Source: Azonexus fungiphilus
GTDB taxonomy: Bacteria; Pseudomonadota; Gammaproteobacteria; Burkholderiales; Rhodocyclaceae
Direction of reading: 5' to 3'
Assembly (NCBI RefSeq): GCF_003634965.1
Contig: NZ_RBXP01000013.1
Coordinates: forward strand, 186,001-250,000
DNA: 64,000 bases
Positions 17,177 to 27,668 of the stretch are shown in pieces. The translations under genes and the position numbers were made by a program. Position 1 is the first letter of the stretch, and each line of letters opens with the position of its first letter. The notes under the pieces are model-generated. The model ran no database searches and was not told the DNA's origin. It saw nothing but the letters and a program-made list of their open reading frames with translations.

Positions 17177-17716
17177 CTATCGCGTCAGCCAGTACAGCGC
17201 CGTGATCGTCTTGGCGTCGGTAATCCGCCCATCGAACACGGCTTGCCGCGCCGCTTCAGGAGACAATTCAATCAGTTCAAGGAACTCGTTGTGATCGAGT
17301 TCCTGGGCACCGAGGCCGTGCAAGTCGGTGGCGCGAAAAATCTCGATCCGCTCATCGGAATAGCCGATGCACGGGTGCATCACCCCCAGGTGCTCCCAGG
17401 TGTCGGCAAGGTAACCCGTTTCCTCGCGCAACTCGCGCTGGGCAGTATCGATCAGGGCTTCACCGGAATCGATCTTGCCGGCGGGCAGTTCGAGAAATAC
17501 CTGGCGCAGGGGATATCTGAACTGTCGCTCGAACAGCAGATTGCCGTTGGGCAGGAAAGCCAGGACGACAACCGCCCCGGGATGCCGGATGTATTCGCGC
17601 AGCGAGGTATTGCCGTCGGGTAGACGCACGCTGTCGCGGCGAACCTTGAGCAGGACTCCGTCGAAAACCGATTCGGAAGCAATTTCCGCTTCGCGCAGAT
17701 GGGAATCGTCGGACAT
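17177..17716 (-). CDS. Nudix hydrolase, ADP-ribose pyrophosphatase-like
   Basis: 179 residues with a complete Nudix box from GKIDSGEALIDTA to QRELREETGY (GX5EX7REUXEEXGU). The upstream segment RHPGAVVVLAFLPNGNLLFERQFRYP and downstream VMHPCIGYSDERIEIF match the ADP-ribose pyrophosphatase (NudF) group, predicting hydrolysis of ADP-ribose to AMP and ribose 5-phosphate. It lies downstream of nuoN across a terminator. Confidence 0.87.
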   Translation of the reverse strand: MSDDSHLREAEIASESVFDGVLLKVRRDSVRLPDGNTSLREYIRHPGAVVVLAFLPNGNLLFERQFRYPLRQVFLELPAGKIDSGEALIDTAQRELREETGYLADTWEHLGVMHPCIGYSDERIEIFRATDLHGLGAQELDHNEFLELIELSPEAARQAVFDGRITDAKTITALYWLTR

Positions 17717-17732
17717 TTATCTCTCCTCATGC

Positions 17733-17762
17733 AAAAACGCCCCGACTTGGCGGGGCGTTTTC
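17733..17762 (-). terminator. Terminator after nuoN
   Basis: Stem AACGCCCCG / CGGGGCGTT with a small loop, flanked by A and T runs. It lies about 18 nt beyond the nuoN stop and marks the end of the complex I operon. Confidence 0.88.
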
Positions 17763-17779
17763 AAATTGATCCGGGGCGA

Positions 17780-19258
17780 TCAGAGCGAACGCAACAAAGC
17801 GTAGGCACAAAGCGACATGATCACTTGCGGCGCCAGTCCCAGTGCTGCGACGGCAAGCCCGTTGGCCGAGAGCAGGATGCGGATGTGATTGGGGGCGACG
17901 ATCACGGAGTCATCCTGCGGTGCATCGAAGTACATCAGTTTGACGACGCGCAGGTAGTAGAAGGCGCCGATCAGCGAGAACACGACGGCGACGATCGCCA
18001 ACCAGATCTGCCCCGAAGCGACGACGGCCTGGAGCACCGAGAACTTGGCGAAGAAGCCGATGAACGGCGGCACCCCCGCCATCGAGAACATCACGATCAG
18101 CATCACGCCGGCAAACCACGGGCTGCGCTTGTTCAAACCCTTGTAGTCATCGAGGTTGTCGGCCTCGAAACCAGCCTTCGACATCATCAGGATCACGCCG
18201 AAACCGCAGGTCGTCATCAGGACATAGGCGATCACATAGAACATCGCCGAGCTGTAGGCGTTGAGTGCATAACGGGCGTCACCGCTGACGACACCGGTGA
18301 CGATGCCGAGCAGCATGAAGCCCATGTGCGAGATCGCCGAGTAGGCGAGCATGCGCTTGAGGTTGGTCTGGGCGATGGCAGCCAGGTTGCCGACCGCCAT
18401 CGACAGCACCGACAGGATGATCAGCATTTGCTGCCAGTCCTGCGCCAGGGTGATCAGACCACTGACCAGCAGGCGCATCACCAGCGCGAAAGCAGCCAGC
18501 TTCGGAGCCGAACCGATGAGCAAGGTGACCGGGGTCGGGGCACCATGGTAAACGTCGGGAATCCACATGTGGAACGGAACGACACCGAGCTTGAACGCCA
18601 GACCGGAGACCAGGAACACCAGGCCGAAGACCAGCACCGTACGATTGTTTTCCCCGTTGTAGAGCGCCTCGGCAAGCTCGGTGATTTCCAGGGTACCGGT
18701 GGCACCGTAGATCATCGACATGCCGTAGAGCAGCATCCCGGAAGCCAGTGCGCCAAGCACGAAATACTTCATTGCAGCTTCGGTCGAGGCCAGCGAGTCG
18801 CGATTCATCGCAACCATCGCATACAGCGACAGCGACAGCAGTTCGAGACCGACATAGACGGTCACGAAGTTGTTGGCCGAGATCATCACCAGCATGCCCA
18901 GTGTCGCAAACAGTGCCAATACGTAGTACTCGCCCTTGTTCATGTTCGGGCGTTCGAACAGATAGGCGCGCGAGTAGAAGAGGACGATGACCATGGTCAT
19001 GTAGACGAACAGCTTCAGCAGGTCCGCCATCATGTCATCGACGAACATGTTGCTGAAGGTGTAGGTGATCTCACCGGTGCTAGTGAATACCTGGATCGCG
19101 GCACAAGCGACCAGGGTGGCCTGCGCCAGCACGAAGGTAACGGTACGCCGGCTGTCCTTGATGAACAGATCGATCATCAGGATGGCCATCGCCATCGTCG
19201 CCAGGAAAATCTCCGGCGCGGCGGGCAGGAAGTCAGGGATAACGAAATTGTCGAACAT
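17780..19258 (-). CDS. nuoN: NADH-quinone oxidoreductase subunit N
   Basis: Proton-pumping antiporter-like membrane subunit of complex I, 492 residues with about 14 hydrophobic segments. Recognised by [15 protein letters not shown], the conserved lysines in the helix pairs, and [15 protein letters not shown]. It is the last gene of the nuo operon, 12 nt after nuoM and followed by a terminator. Confidence 0.97.
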   Translation of the reverse strand: MFDNFVIPDFLPAAPEIFLATMAMAILMIDLFIKDSRRTVTFVLAQATLVACAAIQVFTSTGEITYTFSNMFVDDMMADLLKLFVYMTMVIVLFYSRAYLFERPNMNKGEYYVLALFATLGMLVMISANNFVTVYVGLELLSLSLYAMVAMNRDSLASTEAAMKYFVLGALASGMLLYGMSMIYGATGTLEITELAEALYNGENNRTVLVFGLVFLVSGLAFKLGVVPFHMWIPDVYHGAPTPVTLLIGSAPKLAAFALVMRLLVSGLITLAQDWQQMLIILSVLSMAVGNLAAIAQTNLKRMLAYSAISHMGFMLLGIVTGVVSGDARYALNAYSSAMFYVIAYVLMTTCGFGVILMMSKAGFEADNLDDYKGLNKRSPWFAGVMLIVMFSMAGVPPFIGFFAKFSVLQAVVASGQIWLAIVAVVFSLIGAFYYLRVVKLMYFDAPQDDSVIVAPNHIRILLSANGLAVAALGLAPQVIMSLCAYALLRSL

Positions 19259-19270
19259 GTCGGCTACCGT

Positions 19271-20755
19271 TTATTGAATCTTGCTGACGGCCACGTGACG
19301 CAGCAGGTCGTTGACCGAGGCGTGCATGACATCGGTGAAAGGCTGCGGGTGGAGGCCCATCCACAGGGTGCACAAGGCGAGAACGGCGAGAATCAGGAAC
19401 TCGCGGCCATTGACGTCGCTCAGTTCCTCGACGTGCTTGTTGGCGACGTCGCCGAAGATCACCCGCTTGTACATCCACAGCGAGTAGGCGGCCCCGAGGA
19501 TCAGCGACGTCGCGGCCAGGAAGGCGACCCAGAAATTGAACTTGACGGCAGCCAGAATGACCATGAACTCGCCAACGAAACCGGAAGTGGCCGGCAGACC
19601 GGCATTGGCCATCGAGAACAGCATGAACAGCGCTGCGAACTTCGGCATCGTGTTGACCACACCGCCGTAGTCGGCAATCTGGCGGCTATGCACGCGGTCG
19701 TACATGACCCCGATGCAGAAGAACATCGCGCCGGAAACGAAACCGTGCGAGATCATCTGGACCAGCGCCCCTTCGATCGCCAGCGGGCTGAACATGAAGA
19801 AGCCCAGCGTCACGAACCCCATGTGTGCGATCGACGAATAGGCAACCAGTTTTTTCATGTCAGCCTGGACCAGGGCAACAAAACCGATATAGACGACGGC
19901 GATCAGCGACAGCGCGATGACCAGACCAGCCAGTTCCTGGGCAGCATCGGGCACGATCGGCAGCGAGAAGCGCAGGAAACCGTAGGCGCCAAGCTTGAGG
20001 CCGATGGCGGCAAGAACGATCGAACCGCCGGTCGGCGCTTCGACGTGGGCATCCGGCAACCAGGTGTGCACCGGCCACATCGGCACCTTCACCGCAAAAG
20101 CGATGAGGAAAGCCAGGAAAATCCAGATCTGCGGTCCCAGTTCGATCGGAAGCTTGTGCCAGTCGAGGATCGAGAAACTTCCCCCCGACTGGAAGAAGAG
20201 GTACATCTGGGCGACCAGAAAGAGCAGCGAACCGAACAGCGTGTAGAGGAAGAACTTGAACGCCGCGTACACGCGGTTGGCGCCGCCCCACACGCCGATG
20301 ATCAGGTAAAGGGGAATCAGCGAAGCTTCGAAGAAGACATAGAACAGGATGCCATCGAGCGAGCTGAAGATGCCGTTCATCAAGCCCGACATGATCAGGA
20401 AGGCCGCCATGTACTGGGCAACCTTGTTCTGGATCACTTCCCAGCCGGCCGCCACGACGATGATCGTGATGAAGGCATTGAGCAGGACGAAGAGCATCGA
20501 AATGCCGTCGACCCCAAGGTGGTAGTTGATGTTGAAGCGGGGGATCCAGCCATGCAGTTCGACGAACTGCATGCCGCCATGGGTAACGTCGAAGCCCGTC
20601 CACAACGGGATGGTGACGAGGAAACCGAGGACCGCACCGATCAGGGCGAGCATCCTGGCCAGGGGCGCATTGCGGTCGCCACCGGTCAGCAGGACGATGC
20701 CGCCTGCGACGATGGGAACCCAGATGGCGAGAGATAGCAGCGGGTAATTAGACAT
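19271..20755 (-). CDS. nuoM: NADH-quinone oxidoreductase subunit M
   Basis: Antiporter-like membrane subunit, 494 residues. Diagnostic segments are FVFFEASLIPLYLIIGVWGG (the conserved Glu of helix 5), WPVHTWLPDAHVEAPTGGS and YSSIAHMGFVTLG. It lies between nuoL and nuoN in the canonical order. Confidence 0.97.
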   Translation of the reverse strand: MSNYPLLSLAIWVPIVAGGIVLLTGGDRNAPLARMLALIGAVLGFLVTIPLWTGFDVTHGGMQFVELHGWIPRFNINYHLGVDGISMLFVLLNAFITIIVVAAGWEVIQNKVAQYMAAFLIMSGLMNGIFSSLDGILFYVFFEASLIPLYLIIGVWGGANRVYAAFKFFLYTLFGSLLFLVAQMYLFFQSGGSFSILDWHKLPIELGPQIWIFLAFLIAFAVKVPMWPVHTWLPDAHVEAPTGGSIVLAAIGLKLGAYGFLRFSLPIVPDAAQELAGLVIALSLIAVVYIGFVALVQADMKKLVAYSSIAHMGFVTLGFFMFSPLAIEGALVQMISHGFVSGAMFFCIGVMYDRVHSRQIADYGGVVNTMPKFAALFMLFSMANAGLPATSGFVGEFMVILAAVKFNFWVAFLAATSLILGAAYSLWMYKRVIFGDVANKHVEELSDVNGREFLILAVLALCTLWMGLHPQPFTDVMHASVNDLLRHVAVSKIQ

Positions 20756-20787
20756 GTTATTCCTTGCTTTTCTGCGAGCTATTCAGG

Positions 20788-22806
20788 CTATGCGCGGTTG
20801 ATCCACAAGGTCATCAGGACCAGCAGGCCGATGATCATCGTGAAGGCGTAGTGATAAACGTAACCGGTCTGGAACATGCGGCTGACTGTAGCCACCCAGC
20901 CGACCAGCCTGGCCGAGCCATTGACGATCAGGCCGTCGATGATCCCGATGTCACCGCCTCGCCACAGCGCCTTGCCAAGGACACGGGCTCCGCCGGCGAA
21001 AACGAATTCGTTGATCTTGTCGAAGTAGTACTTGTTCTCGAGCAGCGTGTTGACCGCGGCAAAGCGTCGCTGGATGGCGGCCGGGATGTCCGGACGCTTC
21101 ATGTAGAAGAACCAGGACAACACCACACCGGCGAGCGCCAGGTAGAACGGCGGCGTCGAGAATGCGTGCAGGCCCATCGCGGCAGCGCCATGGAAGTGCT
21201 CGAGGAAGTGCGACAGCGCCGGATGCGCAGCGGCATCGACATGGATGACCCCCTTGAAGTAATCGCCTGCCACCATCGGACCGATACCGATGTAACCGAT
21301 GATTACCGAGGGGATGGCCAGCAACACCAGCGGCAGGGTGACCACCCATGGCGTTTCGTGCGGCTTCTGACCCGGTGCCAGCCCATGATGGTGGTCGCCG
21401 TGGTCATCATCATGGTGTGCGTCGTGACCGTGATCGTCCTTGCCAAAACGCTCCTCACCATGGAACACTAGGAAATACATCCGGAAGGAATAGAAGGCGG
21501 TGACGAAAACGCCGGCCAGTACGGCAAAATAAGCGAAACCGGCGCCCGGGATGCTGGAGAACTTGACGGCCTCGATGATCGAATCCTTGGAATAGAAGCC
21601 AGCCAGGAAAGGCGTGCCGATCAGGGCCAGCGAACCGATCAGGGAAGTGATCCAGGTGATCGGCATGTACTTGCGCAGACCACCCATGTTGCGGATGTCC
21701 TGATCATGATGCATGCCGATGATCACCGAGCCGGCTGCGAGGAACAGCAACGCCTTGAAGAAGGCGTGCGTCATCAGGTGGAAGATCGCCACCGAATAGG
21801 CCGACGCACCGAGCGCAACGGTCATGTAGCCGAGTTGCGACAGCGTCGAGTAGGCGACGACGCGCTTGATGTCGTTCTGGATGATGCCGAGGAAACCCAT
21901 GAACAGGGCCGTGATCGCGCCGATGACGATGACGAAGGACAGCGCGGTCGTCGACAATTCGAACAGTGGCGACATCCGCGAGACCATGAAGATGCCGGCG
22001 GTAACCATGGTCGCGGCGTGAATTAGCGCCGAGATCGGGGTCGGACCTTCCATCGAGTCGGGCAGCCAGACATGTAACGGGACCTGGGCCGACTTGCCCA
22101 TGGCACCGATGAACAGGCAGATGCAGGTAACCGTCATCAGCGACCATTGCTGATCGCCCCAGAGGTTGATCGTTGCGCTGGCAAACCCGGGCGCCTTCTC
22201 GAAGACGGTGGCGTAATCGAGCGAACCGAAGTGGGCCAGCACCAGACCAATGCCAAGGATGAAGCCGAAGTCGCCGACGCGATTGACCAGGAAGGCCTTC
22301 ATGTTGGCGAAAATCGCCGTCGGCCGCGTGTACCAGAAGCCGATCAGCAGGTAGGAGACCAGGCCGACCGCTTCCCAACCGAAGAACAGTTGCATGAAGT
22401 TGTTGGCCATCACCAGCATCAGCATCGAGAAGGTGAACAGCGAGATGTAGCTGAAGAAACGGTTGTAGCCGGGATCTTCTTGCATGTAGCCGATCGTGTA
22501 GATGTGCACCATCAGCGAGACGAAGGTGACGACCAGCATCATCGTCGCAGTCAGCGTATCGATCAGGAAACCGACTTCAAAGATGTAGTCGCCGGAAGTC
22601 ATCCAGGTGTAGACCGTTCCGTTGAAGGTGTTGCCGGCCATCACGTCCTGAAAGACCACGACCGACGCAGCGAAGGCGATGGCAACACCCGCGATCGTCG
22701 CCGTGTGGGCAAGCCAGCGCGGAATGACCCGACAGAACAGACCGGCGATCATGGCGCCGAACAGCGGCGCCAGCGGAATCAGCAGATAGAGTTTTTGCAT
22801 GTCCAT
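20788..22806 (-). CDS. nuoL: NADH-quinone oxidoreductase subunit L
   Basis: Largest antiporter-like subunit, 672 residues, ending in the long amphipathic lateral helix region. Visible motifs include GWEAVGLVSYLLIGFWY, VPLHVWLPDSMEGPTPISALIHAATMV and YSTLSQLGYM. A loop around residues 440-465 is very rich in His and Asp (DDHGHDAHHDDDHGDHHHG). It lies 2 nt after nuoK. Confidence 0.97.
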   Translation of the reverse strand: MDMQKLYLLIPLAPLFGAMIAGLFCRVIPRWLAHTATIAGVAIAFAASVVVFQDVMAGNTFNGTVYTWMTSGDYIFEVGFLIDTLTATMMLVVTFVSLMVHIYTIGYMQEDPGYNRFFSYISLFTFSMLMLVMANNFMQLFFGWEAVGLVSYLLIGFWYTRPTAIFANMKAFLVNRVGDFGFILGIGLVLAHFGSLDYATVFEKAPGFASATINLWGDQQWSLMTVTCICLFIGAMGKSAQVPLHVWLPDSMEGPTPISALIHAATMVTAGIFMVSRMSPLFELSTTALSFVIVIGAITALFMGFLGIIQNDIKRVVAYSTLSQLGYMTVALGASAYSVAIFHLMTHAFFKALLFLAAGSVIIGMHHDQDIRNMGGLRKYMPITWITSLIGSLALIGTPFLAGFYSKDSIIEAVKFSSIPGAGFAYFAVLAGVFVTAFYSFRMYFLVFHGEERFGKDDHGHDAHHDDDHGDHHHGLAPGQKPHETPWVVTLPLVLLAIPSVIIGYIGIGPMVAGDYFKGVIHVDAAAHPALSHFLEHFHGAAAMGLHAFSTPPFYLALAGVVLSWFFYMKRPDIPAAIQRRFAAVNTLLENKYYFDKINEFVFAGGARVLGKALWRGGDIGIIDGLIVNGSARLVGWVATVSRMFQTGYVYHYAFTMIIGLLVLMTLWINRA

Positions 22807-22808
22807 GA

Positions 22809-23120
22809 TTAACCCTTCAGGCTGCCCAGGTCATCCACATGGATGCTCTTGAGGTTGCGGAACAGCACGATCAGGATGGCCAGACCGATGGCTGCCTCGG
22901 CTGCCGCGACGGCGAGGATGAAGAAGACGAAGACCTGCCCGGAGAGATCGCCGAGGAAGTGGGAAAACGCCACGAAATTCATGTTGACCGCAAGCAGCAT
23001 CAGTTCGATAGCCATCAGCAGCACGATCAGGTTCTTCCGGTTGAGGAAGATGCCGACCACGGCGATCGCGAAGAGGATCGCGCCGAGGATCAGGAAGTGC
23101 GAAAGGGAAAGTGTCAGCAT
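22809..23120 (-). CDS. nuoK: NADH-quinone oxidoreductase subunit K
   Basis: Three-helix membrane subunit of 103 residues. The two intramembrane glutamates of NuoK are visible in [19 protein letters not shown] and [19 protein letters not shown]. The start at 23120 lies 12 nt after the nuoJ stop. Confidence 0.97.
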   Translation of the reverse strand: MLTLSLSHFLILGAILFAIAVVGIFLNRKNLIVLLMAIELMLLAVNMNFVAFSHFLGDLSGQVFVFFILAVAAAEAAIGLAILIVLFRNLKSIHVDDLGSLKG

Positions 23121-23132
23121 GGGCGCCCCGGA

Positions 23133-23738
23133 TTAATCTTTTTCAACAGGCATCTGCAGGACGCGGATGCGATCCTTGGCCTTGACGAAAACCTGCGTGT
23201 TCGGATTCGATATCTTCGATTTCTTGACCCCGCGGAAGGTCAGAACCACGGCGGCGATCATGCCAACTAGGAGGATCACCGCGGCAAGCTCGAACGGCAG
23301 GACGTAATCGGTGACCAGTAGCGCGCCGATTTCACGGGTGTTCGATACACCTGCGGGAACCGTCGCTTCGGCGAGCGGTACCTGGAAATACTTGCTGCCA
23401 AGCACCAGCCCCATTTCAAGAACCATCAGCAGGCCGAGCACTGCACCCAGCGGCAGGTAACGCCAGAACCCCTCGCGAATGCGGTCGATATTGATGTCGA
23501 GCATCATCACGACGAACAGGAAGAGCACCATCACCGCGCCGACATAGACGACGATCAGCGCGATCGCCAGAAACTCGGCCTGCAGCATCAGCCAGATACC
23601 GCCTGTGGTGAAGAAGGCGAGCATCAGGTGCAACGCGGCATAGACCGGGTTGCGGGCGGTGATCACGCGCAGGGCGGCGAAGATCAGGATCGCCGAGAGA
23701 AAGAAAAAGACTGCGGTCTGAAAATCCATTACAGGCAC
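23133..23738 (-). CDS. nuoJ: NADH-quinone oxidoreductase subunit J
   Basis: Membrane subunit of 201 residues with five hydrophobic helices. The conserved segment VVYVGAVMVLFLFVVMML, which contains the pi-bulge helix, is clear. The C-terminal soluble tail is typical of beta-proteobacterial NuoJ. Four bases separate it from nuoI. Confidence 0.95.
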   Translation of the reverse strand: MPVMDFQTAVFFFLSAILIFAALRVITARNPVYAALHLMLAFFTTGGIWLMLQAEFLAIALIVVYVGAVMVLFLFVVMMLDINIDRIREGFWRYLPLGAVLGLLMVLEMGLVLGSKYFQVPLAEATVPAGVSNTREIGALLVTDYVLPFELAAVILLVGMIAAVVLTFRGVKKSKISNPNTQVFVKAKDRIRVLQMPVEKD

Positions 23739-23741
23739 CTG

Positions 23742-24230
23742 TCAGCGGTAGGGCGCATCGAGTGCGCGGTCTTCAGCGATCTGCTTTTCGTAGCGATCAC
23801 CGTTGGCCAGCAGCATCTGCTTGGTGTAGTAGAGATCACCGCGCTTTTCGCCGTGATATTCGAAAATGCGCGTCTCGACGATGGCGTCGACCGGGCAGGC
23901 CTCCTCGCAGAAACCGCAGAAGATGCATTTGGTCAGATCGATATCGTAGCGCGTCGTCCGGCGCGAACCGTCGTCGCGCGGCTCTGCCTCGATGGTGATG
24001 GCCATGGCCGGACAGATCGCCTCGCACAATTTGCAGGCAATGCAGCGTTCCTCGCCGTTGTCGTAGCGGCGCAAGGCATGCAGGCCACGGAAACGGAAGG
24101 ACTGGGGTGTCTTTTCTTCCGGATACTGGACAGTGATCTTGCGGGCGAAGAAATACTTGCCCGTCACCGACATGCCTTTCAGCAGCTCCTTGAGGAAGAG
24201 GCTGTTGAAGACTTCCTTCATCGAACCCAT
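23742..24230 (-). CDS. nuoI: NADH-quinone oxidoreductase subunit I
   Basis: Peripheral-arm subunit with two [4Fe-4S] clusters (N6a, N6b), 162 residues. Both ferredoxin motifs are intact: [12 protein letters not shown] and [12 protein letters not shown]. The flanking [22 protein letters not shown] is family-typical. It passes electrons towards NuoB. Confidence 0.97.
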   Translation of the reverse strand: MGSMKEVFNSLFLKELLKGMSVTGKYFFARKITVQYPEEKTPQSFRFRGLHALRRYDNGEERCIACKLCEAICPAMAITIEAEPRDDGSRRTTRYDIDLTKCIFCGFCEEACPVDAIVETRIFEYHGEKRGDLYYTKQMLLANGDRYEKQIAEDRALDAPYR

Positions 24231-24240
24231 TCTTCTCTCC

Positions 24241-25290
24241 TCAATTCCAGATGTTCAGCGGGGTGATCATCCACACGCCGACGATGATGACCCAGAAGAA
24301 ACACAGCGGCAGGAAGACCTTCCAGCCAAGGCGCATCAGCAGGTCGTAGCGATAGCGGGGGAAGGTGGCGCGGAACCACAGGAACAGGAAGAGCACGAAG
24401 GACATCTTCGCGAACATCCACCAGATGCCGTCGGGCAGGAAACCCACCGGCGACAGCCAGCCACCGAGGAACAGGATCGAGGTCAGTGCGGCAACCAGGA
24501 TCATGTTGGCGTACTCGGCCAGGAAGAACAGCGCGAAGGCCATGCCCGAATACTCGACGTGGAAGCCGGCAACGATTTCCGACTCGCCCTCGGCGATGTC
24601 AAAGGGCGCACGGTTCAGTTCTGCCGTCCCGGAAATCAGGTACACCAGGAACATCGGCAGCAGCGGCAGCCAGTTCCAAGACAGGAAGCCGAGCCCCATG
24701 TCGGCAAACATGCCCTTGTTCTGGCCGTTGACGATTTCGACGAAATTCAGGCTGCCTGCGATCATCAGCACGGTGATCAGGGCGAAACCCATGGCGATTT
24801 CGTAGGAGACCATCTGCGCCGCCGAGCGCATCGCCCCGAGGAAGGCGTATTTGGAGTTCGACGCCCAACCGGAGAGGATCACGCCATAAACGCCCATCGA
24901 GGTGATCGCCAGGATGTAGAGCAGACTGGCATCGATGTTGGCCAGCACCAGCGTGTCAGTGAAAGGCACGACCGCCCAGGCTGCCAGCGCCGGTGCGATG
25001 GCCAGCATCGGGGCAATGATGAAAACCGCCTTGCTTGAACCGCTGGGGACAATGATTTCCTTGAGCAACAGCTTCAGGCCATCGGCAATCGGCTGGATCA
25101 GGCCCAAAGGCCCAACCCTGTTCGGCCCGATGCGCTGCTGCATGAAACCGATCACCTTGCGCTCGAAATAGGTCAGGTAGGCAACGCCAAGCATCAGCGG
25201 TGCGACGATCAGCACGATCTTGAGCAGGGTCCAGACGGCGATCCAGGCGCCGCCGAAAATCCCTTGTCCGAAATTCATCACTGCGTCCAT
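24241..25290 (-). CDS. nuoH: NADH-quinone oxidoreductase subunit H
   Basis: Membrane subunit forming the quinone-entry chamber, 349 residues. Recognised by [26 protein letters not shown], the charged loop [26 protein letters not shown], and a C-terminal [15 protein letters not shown] segment. The start at 25290 directly abuts the nuoG stop. Confidence 0.97.
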   Translation of the reverse strand: MDAVMNFGQGIFGGAWIAVWTLLKIVLIVAPLMLGVAYLTYFERKVIGFMQQRIGPNRVGPLGLIQPIADGLKLLLKEIIVPSGSSKAVFIIAPMLAIAPALAAWAVVPFTDTLVLANIDASLLYILAITSMGVYGVILSGWASNSKYAFLGAMRSAAQMVSYEIAMGFALITVLMIAGSLNFVEIVNGQNKGMFADMGLGFLSWNWLPLLPMFLVYLISGTAELNRAPFDIAEGESEIVAGFHVEYSGMAFALFFLAEYANMILVAALTSILFLGGWLSPVGFLPDGIWWMFAKMSFVLFLFLWFRATFPRYRYDLLMRLGWKVFLPLCFFWVIIVGVWMITPLNIWN

Positions 25291-27624
25291 TTATGCACGC
25301 TCCACGGTGATCTCGCCGAACATCTCGCCGAGTTGGGCGGTGGTCGGATGGGCAGCGGCGACGCGTACGCAGTCGGCCGGCACGTTATCGTCCTGTTGCA
25401 CGTCGAGCACGGCAACACCATCGCCCTGGCGCACACGGGCCTGACCGCCGGCCGCGAGGCCGAGCGCTGCCAGCGTGCCGGCACTGGCGCGCAGTGCCGG
25501 CGGACGCGCATCCGCCGTCTGCTGCAGCGCAGGCGCACGTCGGGCCATCGGATCGGCAAAGTGAATCGGCACATCGGCAATGCGCTGCAAACCCGCTGCC
25601 GGCTGTGCCGGCATGGCCAGCACCAGACCGCCAAGGTCATTGCTCAGGCCGCTTGCGAATTCACCGGACTGCCCAAGCACTGCGTCGCGGATTTCTTCGC
25701 TCGACTGATAGTCGAAGCCTGCAAAATTGAGGACATTGCCGAGCACACGCAGGATCTTCCAGGCCGGACGGGTTTCGCCACGCGCCTTGACGACGCCGTT
25801 GAAGGATTGAATGCGCCCCTCGGTGCTGACGAAAGTCCCCGAAGTCTCGGTATAAGGCGCGATCGGCAGCATCACGTCAGCATATTCGAGCGCCGGATCG
25901 TGCTTGAATGCCGACATGTAGACAACCAGCGCCGCCTGTTTCAGGGCTGCCAGCGCCTGTTGCGGATTGGCACAATCGAATTCCGGCTCAACCCCCATCA
26001 GGACATAAGCCTTGCGCGGCTGGGCGAACATCTGGCGAGCGTTGGCCCCATTCGGCAAAGCCCAGGCCAGATGGGCGCCGACGGTGTTGGCGCCCTCACC
26101 CAGGAAGCCGACGCTGGCACCGGTCAAACGGCCAAGCTCGAGTGCCAGCAGGTGCAACTGGGTTGCATCGGCAGACTGGGTGGCGACGTTGCCAAGGAAT
26201 ACTGCGCGCTTTTCGCCAGCCAGCAAGCTTGTCGCGATACGCTGGGCTGTCTCGCAGACGGCGACCGCCTCCAGTCCGTCCGGCACGGCCAGCCCCTTGG
26301 CCAAAGCCGCAGCCTTGACCACGCCCGCCAGCGCGAACACCAACTGCGATGGTGCGACGCTCAGGCTGGCATGCAGGTTGATCAGCTGGTCATCGGCCGT
26401 CACCGAAAGCATGCTCACCTTGGTGAATTTCTTGGCGGCCTGGCGCAGGCGCTGGGCGATCAGCGGATGATCCTTGCGCAGGAAGGAACCGACGACCAAC
26501 GCAGCATCGAGATCCTTGATATCGGCCAAGCGCATGCCCAGCCACGGCGTGCCGGCGCGCTTGAAATCGGTGCCGAAATCAGCCTGGCGGGGACGGAAGT
26601 CCACATTGCCGCTGCCCAGGCCCTTCATCACCTTGCCCAGCAGATAAAGTTCCTCGACCGTCGAAGATTGTGCAGCCAGCGCAGCGACAGCATCACCGCC
26701 GTGCTCGCGGGCGACATCCTTGAGACCATGGGCGACGTAATCGAGCGCGACATTCCACTCGACCTCACGCCATTCGCCGCCCTGCTTGACCATCGGCCTG
26801 GTCAGGCGAGCCTCGGAATTGAGCGCCTGGTAAGCGAAACGTTCCTTGTCGGAAATCCAGCATTCGTTCACTGCCTCGTTTTCCCGGGGCAGTACGCGCA
26901 TCACGTTGTCGTGCTTGACCTGGACGACCAGATTGGCCCCCACCGAATCATGCGGGCTGACCGATTTGCGCCGCTGCAACTCCCAAGAACGGGCGGTGTA
27001 GCGGAAAGGCTTCGAGGTCAACGCGCCGACCGGGCACAGGTCGATCATATTTCCGGACAATTCGGAGTCGACCGTGCGACCGACGAAAGTCATGATTTCG
27101 GAGTGCATGTTGCGGTTCGCCATGCCGAGTTCCATGACCCCGGCGATCTCCTGGCCGAAGCGCACGCAACGGGTGCAGTGGATGCAACGGCTCATCTCCT
27201 GCATCGAGATCAGCGGACCTACGTCCTTGTGGAAAACAACATGCTTTTCCTCGGTATAACGGCTCTTCATCGGGCCGTAGCCAACCGACATGTCCTGCAA
27301 CTGGCACTCGCCGCCCTGATCGCAGACCGGACAGTCGAGCGGGTGATTGATCAGGAGGAACTCCATCACACCCTTCTGGGCCTTGACCGCCAGATCGGAG
27401 TGCGTAAACACCTTCATCCCGTTGGTCACCGGCGTCGCACAGGCAGGCAACGGTTTCGGCGCCTTTTCGACCTGGACGAGACACATCCGGCAGTTGGCGG
27501 CGATGGACAATTTCTTGTGGTAGCAGAAGTGCGGGATGTAGACGCCCAACTGTTGCGCGGCATCCATCACCGTGCTGCCGTCGGGCACTTGCGCTTTCTT
27601 GCCGTCGATTTCGATTTCTAGCAT
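25291..27624 (-). CDS. nuoG: NADH-quinone oxidoreductase subunit G
   Basis: Large peripheral subunit of 777 residues. The N-terminal region holds a [2Fe-2S] ferredoxin domain (FCYHKKLSIAANCRMCLV), the His-ligated cluster motif HPLDCPVCDQGGECQLQD, and a [4Fe-4S] motif in CIHCTRCVRFGQEIAG. The remainder is a molybdopterin-oxidoreductase-like domain that has no Mo function in this family. It lies between nuoF and nuoH in canonical order. Confidence 0.96.
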   Translation of the reverse strand: MLEIEIDGKKAQVPDGSTVMDAAQQLGVYIPHFCYHKKLSIAANCRMCLVQVEKAPKPLPACATPVTNGMKVFTHSDLAVKAQKGVMEFLLINHPLDCPVCDQGGECQLQDMSVGYGPMKSRYTEEKHVVFHKDVGPLISMQEMSRCIHCTRCVRFGQEIAGVMELGMANRNMHSEIMTFVGRTVDSELSGNMIDLCPVGALTSKPFRYTARSWELQRRKSVSPHDSVGANLVVQVKHDNVMRVLPRENEAVNECWISDKERFAYQALNSEARLTRPMVKQGGEWREVEWNVALDYVAHGLKDVAREHGGDAVAALAAQSSTVEELYLLGKVMKGLGSGNVDFRPRQADFGTDFKRAGTPWLGMRLADIKDLDAALVVGSFLRKDHPLIAQRLRQAAKKFTKVSMLSVTADDQLINLHASLSVAPSQLVFALAGVVKAAALAKGLAVPDGLEAVAVCETAQRIATSLLAGEKRAVFLGNVATQSADATQLHLLALELGRLTGASVGFLGEGANTVGAHLAWALPNGANARQMFAQPRKAYVLMGVEPEFDCANPQQALAALKQAALVVYMSAFKHDPALEYADVMLPIAPYTETSGTFVSTEGRIQSFNGVVKARGETRPAWKILRVLGNVLNFAGFDYQSSEEIRDAVLGQSGEFASGLSNDLGGLVLAMPAQPAAGLQRIADVPIHFADPMARRAPALQQTADARPPALRASAGTLAALGLAAGGQARVRQGDGVAVLDVQQDDNVPADCVRVAAAHPTTAQLGEMFGEITVERA

Positions 27625-27668
27625 GTCGCTACCTTGTAGCCAGTTTTCTTAACTAATCTGCAACCGTG

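Noticed and set aside
17699-20737. Long antisense open frame across nuoM-nuoN, rich in Asp, His, Gln and Arg
   Set aside because: This composition is what the complement of hydrophobic membrane-protein codons produces. No motif or start signal supports it.
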